Source of the DNA: a virus
Reading direction: 5' to 3' (one strand)
DNA length: 64,000 nucleotides
IMG/VR virus record: IMGVR_UViG_3300042465_007464
Span: 45,601 to 109,600 of that record
This document shows positions 46,107 through 53,480 of this stretch, piece after piece (position 1 is the stretch's first letter; every line of letters begins with the position of its first letter). The notes below the pieces were generated by a model. It was not told where the DNA came from. It searched no databases and worked only from the letters and a program-made list of their open reading frames with translations. Made by a program: the position numbers and the translations under genes.

Positions 46107-46266
46107 GAGACAATTCCTTTATTACAAACAATTCTACAATCATATCAACTGTTAATTGTTTTCGTAGTGCAACAAATTCACGTGCCTCGGACAAACTCGT
46201 TGCCATTACACGTCCTATGGGTTCACATTTCTTATCCGTTTTAGAATAGTATACAAATGTTTTCAT
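46090..46266 (-). CDS. Small protein, unknown function
   Basis: 58 residues, ATG 46266 to TGA 46090, beginning MKTFVYYSKTDKKCEPIGR and helical from residue 22 (TSLSEAREFVALRKQL). It overlaps the start of the following gene by 17 bases. An AAAGGA lies about 11 bases upstream and a late-type element just beyond, inside the end of the upstream gene. Confidence 0.6.
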   Translation of the reverse strand: MKTFVYYSKTDKKCEPIGRVMATSLSEAREFVALRKQLTVDMIVELFVIKELSHENSI

Positions 46267-46280
46267 AGGTACATCCTTTA

Positions 46281-46673
46281 TTATAAATATAGGCCTAGTT
46301 CGTAAGCTCTCATGGTAGAATTCATTGCGTCTGTGATAGTTTCGGATAATTTACCGATTTCTGTCTTGTTTAGCATGAATGTTCTGCCACGCAATGAAAC
46401 TTCAAATGTTTCTGTTTTACCAACTCTTTCAGCATACAGGTTATTTGATAACGTTTCAATTGATTTAGCGTAATTTAATAAATCTTTGTAACGCATAGGA
46501 ATTACAGCGCCAGCAACGTGCATTTCGCCGATTAATGTCCCTAATGGTTCGGATCTAAAATTGTCTGCAGATATTTTGTCTTGAAAAACAAAATCTAATT
46601 CTGCCCAAGTGTTGCCATAGCGCGTTCTAAATTTGTCGCTAATTGCCCATGGCTGATTGATACTTTTTTTCAT
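46281..46673 (-). CDS. Hypothetical protein
   Basis: 130 residues starting MKKSINQPWAISDKFRTRYG; ELDFVFQDKISADNF and a final helix MRAYELGLYL. It looks globular alpha/beta with no motif I recognise. Sits between two other short genes of the 47.4-45.1 kb unit. Confidence 0.62.
   Translation of the reverse strand: MKKSINQPWAISDKFRTRYGNTWAELDFVFQDKISADNFRSEPLGTLIGEMHVAGAVIPMRYKDLLNYAKSIETLSNNLYAERVGKTETFEVSLRGRTFMLNKTEIGKLSETITDAMNSTMRAYELGLYL
46283..46290 (-). promoter_or_regulatory. Late-type ATATTTAT element within an operon
   Basis: ATATTTATAATAAAGGA on the coding strand about 17-24 bases before ATG 46266; it overlaps the end of the upstream gene, suggesting later re-expression of the distal genes. 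Confidence 0.45.
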
Positions 46674-46684
46674 GTTTTTATGTT

Positions 46685-46969
46685 TTAACGTTTATGAATT
46701 CGATTTGCAATTCGTTCTTTATTTTGACGTTTTCTCTCTGCCGGCATCATTTTCTTCAAAGGATGGGTTCGATTCATGTTACGTTCGGTTTGCACGGTTA
46801 AAAGTGCGTTATTCCAAGCATCTTCCGGCGTATCACAATCTGGCAATAAGAAAATATCATTAAGATTTTGTTCGTTCCACAAAACAAAGTATTTACCAAA
46901 GGCAGATGCGATATCTGCCCCTGGATAAAATTGATTTACTTTGCGTTGTATGGATTCTAGCTTATGCAT
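46685..46969 (-). CDS. Small basic C-tail protein
   Basis: 94 residues. N-terminal helix LESIQRKVNQFYPG, a hydrophobic KYFVLWNEQNL strand, a DTPEDAWNNALLT segment and a very basic tail (KRQNKERIANRIHKR) that could bind nucleic acid. It overlaps the upstream gene by eight bases. Family unknown. Confidence 0.62.
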   Translation of the reverse strand: MHKLESIQRKVNQFYPGADIASAFGKYFVLWNEQNLNDIFLLPDCDTPEDAWNNALLTVQTERNMNRTHPLKKMMPAERKRQNKERIANRIHKR

Positions 46970-47237
46970 GGCATATTGGTAATGCTTCTTCTGCTACTAG
47001 ATCCTTGTAAGGTATGGTGCATTCGATAGCACCACTATCAACTAGCTTCTCAGTAAGCGTTTTGTTGATATAAGTTTGGTTTGATTGGGAAGTTCCTACA
47101 TAAACCACCGCACTTCGGTTCTCAAGCAATACATCATAAACCGTTTGTTTGCTAACAATGTGTTTATCTAATACTACTCCTACTCGATGCGTGTCTCCCT
47201 GGGTAACGATTACCGTATTTCCTGCTCTGTATCCCAT
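46962..47237 (-). CDS. Small beta-barrel (SH3/KOW-like) protein
   Basis: 91 residues. RAGNTVIVTQGDTHRVGVVLDKHI looks like an SH3/KOW-type barrel start. Ends with ICHA. It shares one base with the stop of the upstream gene, so translation is coupled. Function unknown. Confidence 0.6.
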   Translation of the reverse strand: MGYRAGNTVIVTQGDTHRVGVVLDKHIVSKQTVYDVLLENRSAVVYVGTSQSNQTYINKTLTEKLVDSGAIECTIPYKDLVAEEALPICHA

Positions 47238-47446
47238 TATTCTAAGATTTTGATGATTTTACTTGCAGTCACTGACTTAACTTCGAAGTCGAATGTGTAA
47301 CCGGTAAAGTCTTTTACAACTTTTGCTTCCGCTTCGGTAACTGACATAGCTTCTACTAGGTAAGTTTCGGTAATTTTCTTGATTTTCGGGCCTTTCGGCG
47401 TGTCAACTTCATCTGTAAGTTGAATTTTTGCTACGTAATAACTCAT
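47237..47446 (-). CDS. DUF4494-like protein
   Basis: 69 residues. ITETYLVEAMSVTEAEAKV followed by FDFEVKSVTASKIIKI matches my recollection of DUF4494, a small family found in Bacteroidota and their phages. Function unknown. It is the first gene of a seven-gene unit behind a host-type promoter, and supports a Bacteroidota host. Confidence 0.72.
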   Translation of the reverse strand: MSYYVAKIQLTDEVDTPKGPKIKKITETYLVEAMSVTEAEAKVVKDFTGYTFDFEVKSVTASKIIKILE

Positions 47447-47472
47447 TTGTTTAAAAATTTTATAACTTATTT

Positions 47473-47503
47473 AAAATATAAGGAAAAAAAAGCAAGTTTC
47501 AAA
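47473..47503 (-). promoter_or_regulatory. Host-type promoter overlapping a terminator
   Basis: Coding strand TTTGAA, 17-base spacer, TATATTTT. The -35 lies in the loop and the T-tract in the spacer of the terminator at 47490-47516. Confidence 0.5.
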
Positions 47504-47516
47504 TGTTTACTTGCTT
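47490..47516 (-). terminator. Rho-independent terminator with -35 in its loop
   Basis: Minus strand AAGCAAG/CTTGCTT stem followed by T6; the loop holds the TTTGAA box of the downstream promoter. It overlaps the stop codon of the leader-bearing gene at 47507. Confidence 0.75.
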
Positions 47517-48325
47517 TTTTCCAATGATTTTTGCAAACGTTTTTGATTTTTATGGAATTCGTAAGACTTACGTATATCTTTTGGATCCAATTTCAAAGTT
47601 AACTGCAATGTATCTAATATGTCAGCAATGATACGTTGCTTTTCGTTGGCAGTTTTGGTTTTTTTATCAATCATATCAATGATTTTGTTCAATTGATAAA
47701 CATACCCTTTTGGTAATCTTTTTAAAATGCGAGAACGTTCTACTGCAATGTCTGTTAATGTAGTAGTTTTCTTGTCATTTTTAGTTTTTTCGCTGATAAG
47801 TTGCTTTGCAATGGTTACTGATTCTTTAAGAATATCGCCGTAACGAACAACCCACGCAACTTCTGGTGCGGGTGCTGGTGGCATTTCCGATCCACCACCC
47901 ATTGCTGCCCCAGATGCAGATGAACCTTTTTCAATTTCGGCTTTATCATCAGCACCTAATCCTTTCACAGCATTAAGACTTAGATTTAATTGTATGGTAT
48001 AATCATTATTACGACCAAAGCCACCATATGGTACAATGGAAATAATTTTTCTTTTGATTAATCCGTTTAATATTTCCGGAGTTAAATTCAAGTCTCGGCC
48101 CGAACGTGCAATGAATTCTTCAATGCCAGCATTCGATTTAGAATACAAAATTCCAATATGGTTTGTACCATATGCATCAAACTTTCCAAGAAACTTTTCT
48201 TCTGCAGGAGTAAATGGAGAATTTTTAGCATCTTTAGGTGCATTATCGGTTTCTCGCTTTACGGGTGCTTCTGGCTGTTCTTGTTCAGCTATGATGCGAC
48301 GAATTATGTGTTCTAGTGGTTTCAT
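47507..48325 (-). CDS. Leader-bearing (IIRRIIAEQ) candidate cargo protein
   Basis: 272 residues. The leader MKPLEHIIRRIIAEQ ends IAE-Gln, an [LI]xE site, followed by a Pro/Lys-rich linker. An alpha/beta domain (about 40-125: IGILYSKSNAGIEEFIARSG, ISIVPYGGFGRNNDYTI) comes next, then a Gly/Pro/Ala linker and a basic helical C-terminus. It overlaps the histone-like gene by four bases. Packaging with DNA is plausible given the basic tail; function unknown. Confidence 0.72.
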   Translation of the reverse strand: MKPLEHIIRRIIAEQEQPEAPVKRETDNAPKDAKNSPFTPAEEKFLGKFDAYGTNHIGILYSKSNAGIEEFIARSGRDLNLTPEILNGLIKRKIISIVPYGGFGRNNDYTIQLNLSLNAVKGLGADDKAEIEKGSSASGAAMGGGSEMPPAPAPEVAWVVRYGDILKESVTIAKQLISEKTKNDKKTTTLTDIAVERSRILKRLPKGYVYQLNKIIDMIDKKTKTANEKQRIIADILDTLQLTLKLDPKDIRKSYEFHKNQKRLQKSLEKSK

Positions 48326-48510
48326 TTTCCAGCTTTTGCTTCTGCTAATTGAGTTGAACGATACTTGCTAACTAATTTTTTCATCTCATTGATTGATTTT
48401 CTAGCTCTAACGCCAGCAGCTTTAACTTGTTTTTCTTGGAAACGGGCATGGTTTTCTTTAAACTCTGTCCAATGTGCTTCCATTGCTTCATAGATTTCTT
48501 GTGATGTCAT
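48322..48510 (-). CDS. Histone H1/Hc1-like DNA-binding protein
   Basis: 62 residues, helical and basic. VKAAGVRARKSINEMKKLVSKYR followed by TQLAEAKAGK closely parallels Bacteroidota histone H1-like proteins (Hc1 family: KAAGxRARKA...EKLxKEFRKxSLEESK). Such proteins condense the nucleoid. It is behind a late-type element and overlaps a leader-bearing gene, so it may help compact phage DNA or the host chromosome late in infection. Confidence 0.82.
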   Translation of the reverse strand: MTSQEIYEAMEAHWTEFKENHARFQEKQVKAAGVRARKSINEMKKLVSKYRSTQLAEAKAGK

Positions 48511-48531
48511 ATTAACCTTTTTTTATTTATT

Positions 48532-48539
48532 ATAAATAT
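48532..48539 (-). promoter_or_regulatory. Late-type ATATTTAT element
   Basis: ATATTTATAATAAATAAAA on the coding strand, about 22-29 bases before the histone-like gene's ATG at 48510. Confidence 0.5.
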
Positions 48540-48736
48540 CATTGTCGTACAAAACGGTCCATAAACGCATAAATGTTATCTGATTTAACTTTAAGCGTAG
48601 TATAATCTGTTAATTCGATTATGATATTTTCTTTTTCTTCGTAAACTCGTTGTATATGTATTTGATTGACAAACTGTATGGATTCTGTGCCTTTATCTGA
48701 AATTACAGTAACTGCCACAAAATCCGTTCTCATCAA
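48539..48736 (-). CDS. Small beta protein, unknown function
   Basis: 65 residues: TDFVAVTVISDKGTESIQFV, EKENIIIELTDYTTLKVKS and YAFMDRFVRQ. It overlaps the upstream gene's stop by four bases. Looks like a compact beta sheet plus a C-terminal helix. Family unknown. Confidence 0.6.
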   Translation of the reverse strand: MMRTDFVAVTVISDKGTESIQFVNQIHIQRVYEEKENIIIELTDYTTLKVKSDNIYAFMDRFVRQ

Positions 48737-49167
48737 TCTCCAGTATATCTACTTCCTAAATGACCTTTTGATACGTAACTAGGAGAATCGTATGGATTCG
48801 CCGATGTACGTATTCCGGTATCTGGATTTCTTTTTTGCAATTTGTTACCTACTGCTACTCGCAAATCCATCATGCTACTAGGATTTTCTGTTGCATATTG
48901 ATATAGTTCGTCTGCTAACGTTTTTAGATCATCATCAGTACCATTGATTTCACCTTTCAACCAAACACATACTTCAGCAGTATTTGCAAAACGATTTTCT
49001 TTATCTCGCAACATATGCATGATTCCGCGATAATATAAATCTGCATCATTTGGTAAACCTTCTGCAAGTGTACGGCGACCATGTTCTTTGATAATGCGTT
49101 TAGCACGACTTAATTCTTCTCGTAGAATTTCAATGTGTCTCGGATCGTTAAAATCAAAAAGTTTCAT
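48733..49167 (-). CDS. Hypothetical protein with internal LAE site
   Basis: 144 residues. The N-terminal 37 residues are helical and basic and end RRTLAEG, which contains an LxE consensus; this could be a longer leader. The centre has NTAEVCVWLKGEI and the tail is polar (YDSPSYVSKGHLGSRYTGD). It overlaps both neighbours. Function unknown. Confidence 0.62.
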   Translation of the reverse strand: MKLFDFNDPRHIEILREELSRAKRIIKEHGRRTLAEGLPNDADLYYRGIMHMLRDKENRFANTAEVCVWLKGEINGTDDDLKTLADELYQYATENPSSMMDLRVAVGNKLQKRNPDTGIRTSANPYDSPSYVSKGHLGSRYTGD

Positions 49168-49544
49168 TATTTCAAGTTTTCTAATTTATAAATGGTTGAA
49201 TAAATCAATTCTTTAACATTATCCATTTGATTTAAAATGTATGTATCTTTGGCATCTAATTTATCGTATGCACGTTCAACGAATTGAGCTAGTGCTTTGA
49301 AATACTTAAGTTCATTTCCATTGTTAGTGTTATCATCAAATTTTTCAGCCGGAGAATATCCTTTAACGATTCCATGTTTTCCTTGATATGCTTCCACTAA
49401 TACATCAGTTAATCCTGGTATTGCATCATAGTATGTGTTGAGTGCTAAGTGACGTGCTAAAGATCCATCACCTTCAGTTTGCCAATGGAAAATATGAGCT
49501 TGGTCTCTCGAAGCCATTAAAGTTGATATTAATTTTTCAAACAT
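49167..49544 (-). CDS. Ferritin/Dps-like helical protein (DUF5856-like)
   Basis: 125 residues, all helical. The first helix SRDQAHIFHWQTEGDGSLARH and the second ALNTYYDAIPGLTDVLVEAYQG match the Dps-like family I remember as DUF5856 in T4-like phages: H and W/H residues before a tyrosine pair, then E. Dps proteins store iron or bind DNA. The metal-site residues are only partly kept, so activity is uncertain. AAAGGA precedes the ATG. Confidence 0.68.
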   Translation of the reverse strand: MFEKLISTLMASRDQAHIFHWQTEGDGSLARHLALNTYYDAIPGLTDVLVEAYQGKHGIVKGYSPAEKFDDNTNNGNELKYFKALAQFVERAYDKLDAKDTYILNQMDNVKELIYSTIYKLENLK

Positions 49545-49562
49545 TGAGTTCCTTTATTATAA

Positions 49563-50645
49563 TTATGATTTGTATGACTTAAAAAATGTTTCCGCAGCAG
49601 CCATTCTCTTTGGACTTATTTCACTAGGTCTTTCAAAATATTTTGCAAATGCATAAGCAGCATCGGATGGTGTTGAAGTAGATTTTATTTTAGATAACGA
49701 TCTAGATTCGGTAGTATTCATTTCGTGCCATAGATATTCCAATTGACCTTCTACTGAATTTGGATCAAATCCATTTTCTTTACACCATTTTTCTAAATTA
49801 GTCCAACGTTCATTATGCCATTGTGCTAATCCACGAGATGTACCATTATCGCCAACAGCAGCTGTATTGAATGCAGATTCCTGATTAATGTTACCGGCAA
49901 TACCAGCTGCTTGTTCTGGAGTTAAACCTTTTCCAACAAAGAATTTAATTACATCAGTACCTTTAGTTACAACGCCAGCTGACAATGTTGCAGCAGCAAC
50001 CGATCCGCCACTATAACTAGATCTAGCCGATGCAACAGAAGATCCTGGAGTTCTGTTATTTACCGCATTGGCTGGTGCCGTTTCTGAACCAAGTACTTGT
50101 TTTTTCCATTGATTTGCTAAAGATATATGTGCATCTGGATTCAAATGTACGTGATCTTTACCGAATGCACGTTGTCCGTATGAATTAGTATCTATAGTTA
50201 CATCAGATATATTTTGTGCATTAACCCAACGTGCAATTGCATCATTTGATGGATATCCCGAAGGGCTATAATATTTATCGCCTTGCACTACGAATTGTTT
50301 TGTTGGATTTGATATAGCAATTACCCGTGCTCCACTTTGTTTTGCTATGTTGTACGCATCGGAAAGATTTTTAATTGCCGCATCTGCAGTTTTTGCCGCA
50401 CCATCATTTCCTCCGCCCATAATTGTTATGACATCATATTTCTTATCGGCATTGGCTTTAACTTTTTGTAATATCCACGCGGTAGATGCTCCATTTTTTG
50501 CAGCAATTGCACCGGATACTACTCCGCTACGCAATATGTTATACGCATAGCTGTATTTAGCTGCGGTTTGCGAATCACCAACAAACAACACTCGAAGTTT
50601 TTTCGGTTCGGTTTGTTCTGACAATAAATCTTTTAATCGTATCAT
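49563..50645 (-). CDS. Leader-bearing SGNH hydrolase fused to tail-lysozyme domain
   Basis: 360 residues. The leader MIRLKDLLSEQ has an LSE site. Residues 17-185 are an SGNH/GDSL hydrolase: GDSQT with S25, GGGN with N80, and DHVH with D164/H167. After a Ser/Ala/Gly linker comes a phage tail-lysozyme-like domain (about 235-360): GKGLTPEQAAGIAGNINQES with E256, GLAQWHNERW and YLWHEMN. It would cut peptidoglycan and remove acyl groups during DNA entry. The capsid-type leader is unexpected for a lysozyme. It overlaps the preceding gene's stop. Confidence 0.85.
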   Translation of the reverse strand: MIRLKDLLSEQTEPKKLRVLFVGDSQTAAKYSYAYNILRSGVVSGAIAAKNGASTAWILQKVKANADKKYDVITIMGGGNDGAAKTADAAIKNLSDAYNIAKQSGARVIAISNPTKQFVVQGDKYYSPSGYPSNDAIARWVNAQNISDVTIDTNSYGQRAFGKDHVHLNPDAHISLANQWKKQVLGSETAPANAVNNRTPGSSVASARSSYSGGSVAAATLSAGVVTKGTDVIKFFVGKGLTPEQAAGIAGNINQESAFNTAAVGDNGTSRGLAQWHNERWTNLEKWCKENGFDPNSVEGQLEYLWHEMNTTESRSLSKIKSTSTPSDAAYAFAKYFERPSEISPKRMAAAETFFKSYKS

Positions 50646-50788
50646 TTTCCTTGACCTACGTACGCTTTTTTGTAGTTAGTTGCATTTTTGCTACCACTTC
50701 GTTTTGTCTTGGCATGAATTCCAGGACGTTTAACTTTTGGTTTTGCAATATGCAATTTTACATTTGTTTGTTTTTTTACAGCTGCCAT
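50642..50788 (-). CDS. Small basic protein, conserved in T4-like phages
   Basis: 48 residues, ATG 50788 to TGA 50642: MAAVKKQTNVKLHIAKPKVK, RPGIHAKTKRSGSKNATNY and KKAYVGQGK. Nearly a third Lys/Arg. Its stop overlaps the ATG of the SGNH-lysozyme gene (ATGA), so translation is coupled. It may bind nucleic acid; the RPGIHAKTK pattern looks familiar from other phages but has no function I know. Confidence 0.75.
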   Translation of the reverse strand: MAAVKKQTNVKLHIAKPKVKRPGIHAKTKRSGSKNATNYKKAYVGQGK

Positions 50789-50848
50789 TACTTGTTCTTT
50801 CGTTTATAACATGTAACCATTAAATGCAACGTAACTGATTAATTTAAT

Positions 50849-50856
50849 ATAAATAT
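50849..50856 (-). promoter_or_regulatory. Late-type ATATTTAT element
   Basis: ATATTTATATTAAATTAATC on the coding strand, about 60 bases before the ATG at 50788; follows the terminator of the upstream unit. Confidence 0.45.
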
Positions 50857-50870
50857 AGAACAGTAAAAAA

Positions 50871-50889
50871 GCCCCTCGAAACGAAGGGC
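50871..50889 (-). terminator. Rho-independent terminator
   Basis: Minus strand GCCCTTCG/CGAGGGGC hairpin followed by T6; ends the single-gene unit at 50913-51140. Confidence 0.85.
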
Positions 50890-50912
50890 TTAATTTGATT
50901 GAATAAAATTAC

Positions 50913-51140
50913 TTAATCGAATGCGTTTTGCAATTCCCGAGTAACTGGATTCACTTCTTGCTGAACATATTTAATAACATTGGTAGATTCTGTTACCAAC
51001 GTTCCATGTTCCCCGTGAGTAACAACGCCACGCGTACCGGTTTTAATTTTAAGGATACCTTGCCCTAAGTCTTGCACTTCAACAGTTTCAGATTCTAAAC
51101 GGTGAGTGTTTGTGCTTGGTTCTAAAACAACAACTTGCAT
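50913..51140 (-). CDS. Small beta protein, single-gene unit
   Basis: 75 residues, mostly beta: MQVVVLEPSTNTHRLESETV, GILKIKTGTRGVVTHGEHGT, then an EVNPVTRELQNAF helix. It has its own promoter (51166-51196) and strong terminator (50871-50889), so it is independently expressed. Function unknown. Confidence 0.68.
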   Translation of the reverse strand: MQVVVLEPSTNTHRLESETVEVQDLGQGILKIKTGTRGVVTHGEHGTLVTESTNVIKYVQQEVNPVTRELQNAFD

Positions 51141-51165
51141 ATGAATAAAAATTAAAGGTTACAAA

Positions 51166-51196
51166 TAAAAATAAGAAAATAAAATTAAAATTCCAA
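51166..51196 (-). promoter_or_regulatory. Host-type promoter
   Basis: Coding strand TTGGAA, 17-base spacer, TATTTTTA followed by TTTG, about 26 bases before ATG 51140; close to the Bacteroidota TAnnTTTG form. Confidence 0.55.
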
Positions 51197-51204
51197 CCGA
51201 ATTA

Positions 51205-51993
51205 TTAACTTTGTGCGGTTAATAATCCAAAATACATTTCTTTGCTTAAAGAAACCAATTGGCCACGTGGTTCGACATCATCTGTCAATTCTACAAGCAA
51301 TACATCGCCTTGCCGTTTTAATTCTTTGATAAATGGAATTAAATTTTCATGTATAAAAAAGGTACGTGCAATTGCTTCCAACGGATCATCTTTATATTTG
51401 GAATCAATCCAAAGCCAATGTTCATTTTCCGTTGTAGTGCACCAACATCGAACTGCATATATTGGTTGCGATAATCCTAATTTATCTCCAGATACTTCGT
51501 GGGTTTCGAAAATCACATCGTATTCTTTATATCCTAAAAATTCTCCAGACTTTGAAAATTGTTTATGCCGAACTGGTTGTCCTGCAACTGCAAGTCTCTT
51601 ATGACCCATTTCTTTAATCATTTCAGGAACGCGAATACTTCCAAAAACAAGTGATCTGAAACCTTCATTCTGCAAACGGAATGCTTCTACATAACTATAC
51701 GGCATAGCGTCTACATATAAATTGCTTAGAGTTTTAGTCATCTCGAAGACGCCATTAGCCATTTCATCGTATGCTGCTAATAATTCACTATGAGTTTGAC
51801 CAACCAATTGCGTTATCGGTTTAATGAAATTAGAATGAAAACGTTCTTTGTTAGTATAACGAGTTCGAAGATACCGTATCATTTGATCCATTGTAATTTC
51901 ATTTCGGCTCCGGCCCCACGTACGATCGAAAAACGTTTTCTCGTCTGTGCAATAATATAAATCTGGCAAATTTGAAAAAAGTCTAATTTTCAT
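51205..51993 (-). CDS. Hypothetical protein, 262 residues
   Basis: The N-terminus MKIRLFSNLPDLYYCTDEKT leads into a helical region (YLRTRYTNKERFHSNFIKPI, DEMANGVFEMTKTL) and a beta-rich C-terminal half (YAVRCWCTTTENEHWLWID, DVLLVELTDDVEP). A mixed alpha/beta enzyme fold is possible, but no catalytic motif is recognised. It lies 11 bases before the MORN-like gene. Confidence 0.65.
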   Translation of the reverse strand: MKIRLFSNLPDLYYCTDEKTFFDRTWGRSRNEITMDQMIRYLRTRYTNKERFHSNFIKPITQLVGQTHSELLAAYDEMANGVFEMTKTLSNLYVDAMPYSYVEAFRLQNEGFRSLVFGSIRVPEMIKEMGHKRLAVAGQPVRHKQFSKSGEFLGYKEYDVIFETHEVSGDKLGLSQPIYAVRCWCTTTENEHWLWIDSKYKDDPLEAIARTFFIHENLIPFIKELKRQGDVLLVELTDDVEPRGQLVSLSKEMYFGLLTAQS

Positions 51994-52004
51994 GTTTAAT
52001 TGGA

Positions 52005-52247
52005 TTAAATATTACAATAAAATTCATAACAACTATCTGCAGGATTTTTACGATCGTAAAAACACCATAGTCCCACCGGGTTTCCATTTTGTAAAGATCC
52101 TTTCCAGGCTACGGAACCGTTATCCCAATAACCTTTAAAGTTTCCTGTTTTTGGAGTACTTGCACGTTTACTAAAACGTCCTGGATGTCCAAATTGCATA
52201 GCTTTTTGTTTCGCTCTCGATATTTCTATATCAGTCATATATCTCAT
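52005..52247 (-). CDS. Small MORN-repeat-like protein
   Basis: 80 residues. Start at 52247 (MRYMTDIEISRAKQKAM) is preferred because an ATG 16 codons upstream would lie within the promoter. GNFKGYWDNGSVAWKGSLQN plus GNPVGLWCFYD is a MORN-like repeat (YxNG.xxxG..xxGxxxGxW). Such repeats often bind membranes or partner proteins. Behind a class-I early promoter although far from the main early cluster. Function unknown. Confidence 0.65.
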   Translation of the reverse strand: MRYMTDIEISRAKQKAMQFGHPGRFSKRASTPKTGNFKGYWDNGSVAWKGSLQNGNPVGLWCFYDRKNPADSCYEFYCNI

Positions 52248-52260
52248 TTTAACTATATAA

Positions 52261-52291
52261 TAAAGATAATGAAAAAAACCGCACGTGTCAA
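52261..52291 (-). promoter_or_regulatory. Class-I early promoter (isolated copy)
   Basis: Coding strand TTGACA, 17 bases, TATCTTTA, with CGTGCGG after the -35; about 14 bases before ATG 52247. The only copy outside the 55-62 kb cluster. Confidence 0.75.
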
Positions 52292-52328
52292 GCATTTTGC
52301 CGAAAAAGTTTGCATAAACAGTAAAAAA

Positions 52329-52350
52329 GTGCTAACAGCGACGTTAGCAC
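52329..52350 (-). terminator. Rho-independent terminator
   Basis: Minus strand GTGCTAAC/GTTAGCAC hairpin followed by T6; ends transcription of the leader-bearing gene at 52398. Confidence 0.85.
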
Positions 52351-52397
52351 TCTATACGCTTGCCTCTAAACGTATCGCCTAAGGTAGCAGGCTATCT

Positions 52398-52901
52398 TTA
52401 ATATCTTCGAGCTGACTCGTTCAAGTTCTTTTTGAATTTAGCAATCAAATTCAAATCACGTTTAGTTAAACCTTCATTTTGTTTTCTGCTTTTTAATTCG
52501 GCTTGCATTTCTTCTAAATCTTGTTGAAGAAGTTTAATTTCTTTTGCACTTAACTTGCTATCTTTCATTGCAGATTTCAATTGTCCTATGTGCGATGCTA
52601 ATTCGTTGTTTGTAGAATTTTTATAAGCATGTTCGCCTTCAGCCTGCATTTCTTTGTCATGTGCAGCTTTTTTCATAGTTTCTGTTTCATTGCCATCGCC
52701 ATCTAAGTCGATATAATCTGGTTTAGCCGTTTCATCCATTTCAGTCTCATCATCAGACAATCCTGGCATATTTAATTCTGCTTGTTCTGCTACATTGGCT
52801 GCGTGTGTAGCTATCGCATCCTTAAGGGTAGGCAAAGACCCATCTGCGTTACGTTCCCACGCATATCCCTCTAAAAGTGATTTCAATTTAAGTTTTGACA
52901 T
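52398..52901 (-). CDS. Leader-bearing (KLKLKSLLEG) candidate cargo protein
   Basis: 167 residues. An ATG 23 codons upstream overlaps the previous gene; MSKLKLKSLLEGYAW gives the shared leader with an LLE site. The body is acidic, with DLDGDGNETE (a Ca-binding-like loop), a helical coiled-coil-like region (EIKLLQQDLEEMQAELKSRK) and a basic C-terminal end. Ends at a strong terminator. Function unknown. Confidence 0.72.
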   Translation of the reverse strand: MSKLKLKSLLEGYAWERNADGSLPTLKDAIATHAANVAEQAELNMPGLSDDETEMDETAKPDYIDLDGDGNETETMKKAAHDKEMQAEGEHAYKNSTNNELASHIGQLKSAMKDSKLSAKEIKLLQQDLEEMQAELKSRKQNEGLTKRDLNLIAKFKKNLNESARRY

Positions 52902-52917
52902 TGTTATTGTTTCTATA

Positions 52918-53292
52918 TTAAAAATATCCTGTTGTAGGTTTAAAATTATTTGTAGTTTTTTGTAAACCATTAATCAATTGCTGCGTATATTTTTCTGCAT
53001 ATTTAAGACGTTTGCCTATATATTCAGCTCCGGGTATTGGTTTATTTTCTTTAATCGATTTGACAAATGTTTGTAACATGTTAATATCTGAATTTTCTTC
53101 ATTGCTAACTCCATTCATTTTATTAACTAGCATTTCAGCTTTACTAACATTAGCTTTAACCAACGTTATTACCAAATTGTATAGTTCGGAATTAGACATT
53201 TGTGATACCGGTTTAACTTGCTCTGCTAAATTCTTTGTACGGAATCTACGCATATTTTCCGCTAAAAAGTTTTTATCATTTTTATTTGTCAC
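52918..53292 (-). CDS. LAEN-leader protein (GTG start)
   Basis: 124 residues, GTG start with GGAG seven bases upstream. The leader NFLAENMRRFRTKNLAEQ is the divergent third member of the LAEN family (42630, 43793) and ends LAE-Gln. The body is helical (LYNLVITLVKANVSKAEMLV). A late-type element sits upstream. Packaging with the phage head is inferred; function unknown. Confidence 0.72.
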   Translation of the reverse strand: MTNKNDKNFLAENMRRFRTKNLAEQVKPVSQMSNSELYNLVITLVKANVSKAEMLVNKMNGVSNEENSDINMLQTFVKSIKENKPIPGAEYIGKRLKYAEKYTQQLINGLQKTTNNFKPTTGYF

Positions 53293-53310
53293 GTTTTCTC
53301 CGATTTTAAT

Positions 53311-53318
53311 ATAAATAT
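53311..53318 (-). promoter_or_regulatory. Late-type ATATTTAT element
   Basis: ATATTTATATTAAAATCGGAG on the coding strand, about 19-26 bases before the GTG at 53292. Confidence 0.5.
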
Positions 53319-53375
53319 AAGATGAATGAAAAGAAAAAATTTTTTAGTACGTTAGTACGGCTTAGTATATAGTGC

Positions 53376-53475
53376 GCCCTTCCAGGAGCGCACAGGTTAT
53401 CCCTTCCAGGAGCGCACGGGTTATCTTCCAGCATCGCACCGATTCGTTTCCAGCATCGCACAGGCTCGTTTCCAG
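53376..53475. repeat. Tandem 22-24 base repeats, non-coding
   Basis: Four units begin TTCCAG: two are TTCCAGGAGCGCACaGGTTAT-like and two TTCCAGCATCGCACnG-like, then a partial TTCCAGGCG. Units are 22-24 bases with no unique spacers. The tract is GC-richer than its surroundings and lies just beyond the stop of a leader-bearing gene. Purpose unknown. Confidence 0.7.
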
Positions 53476-53480
53476 GCGTA

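Noticed and set aside
52248-52295. Extended N-terminus of the MORN-like gene
   Set aside because: The added codons lie within the class-I promoter, which must precede the transcript start.
52902-52970. Extended N-terminus of the 52398-52901 protein
   Set aside because: It would overlap the previous gene and hide the shared KLKSLLE leader.
53376-53475. CRISPR array
   Set aside because: The units are adjacent with no unique spacers, and no cas genes are present.
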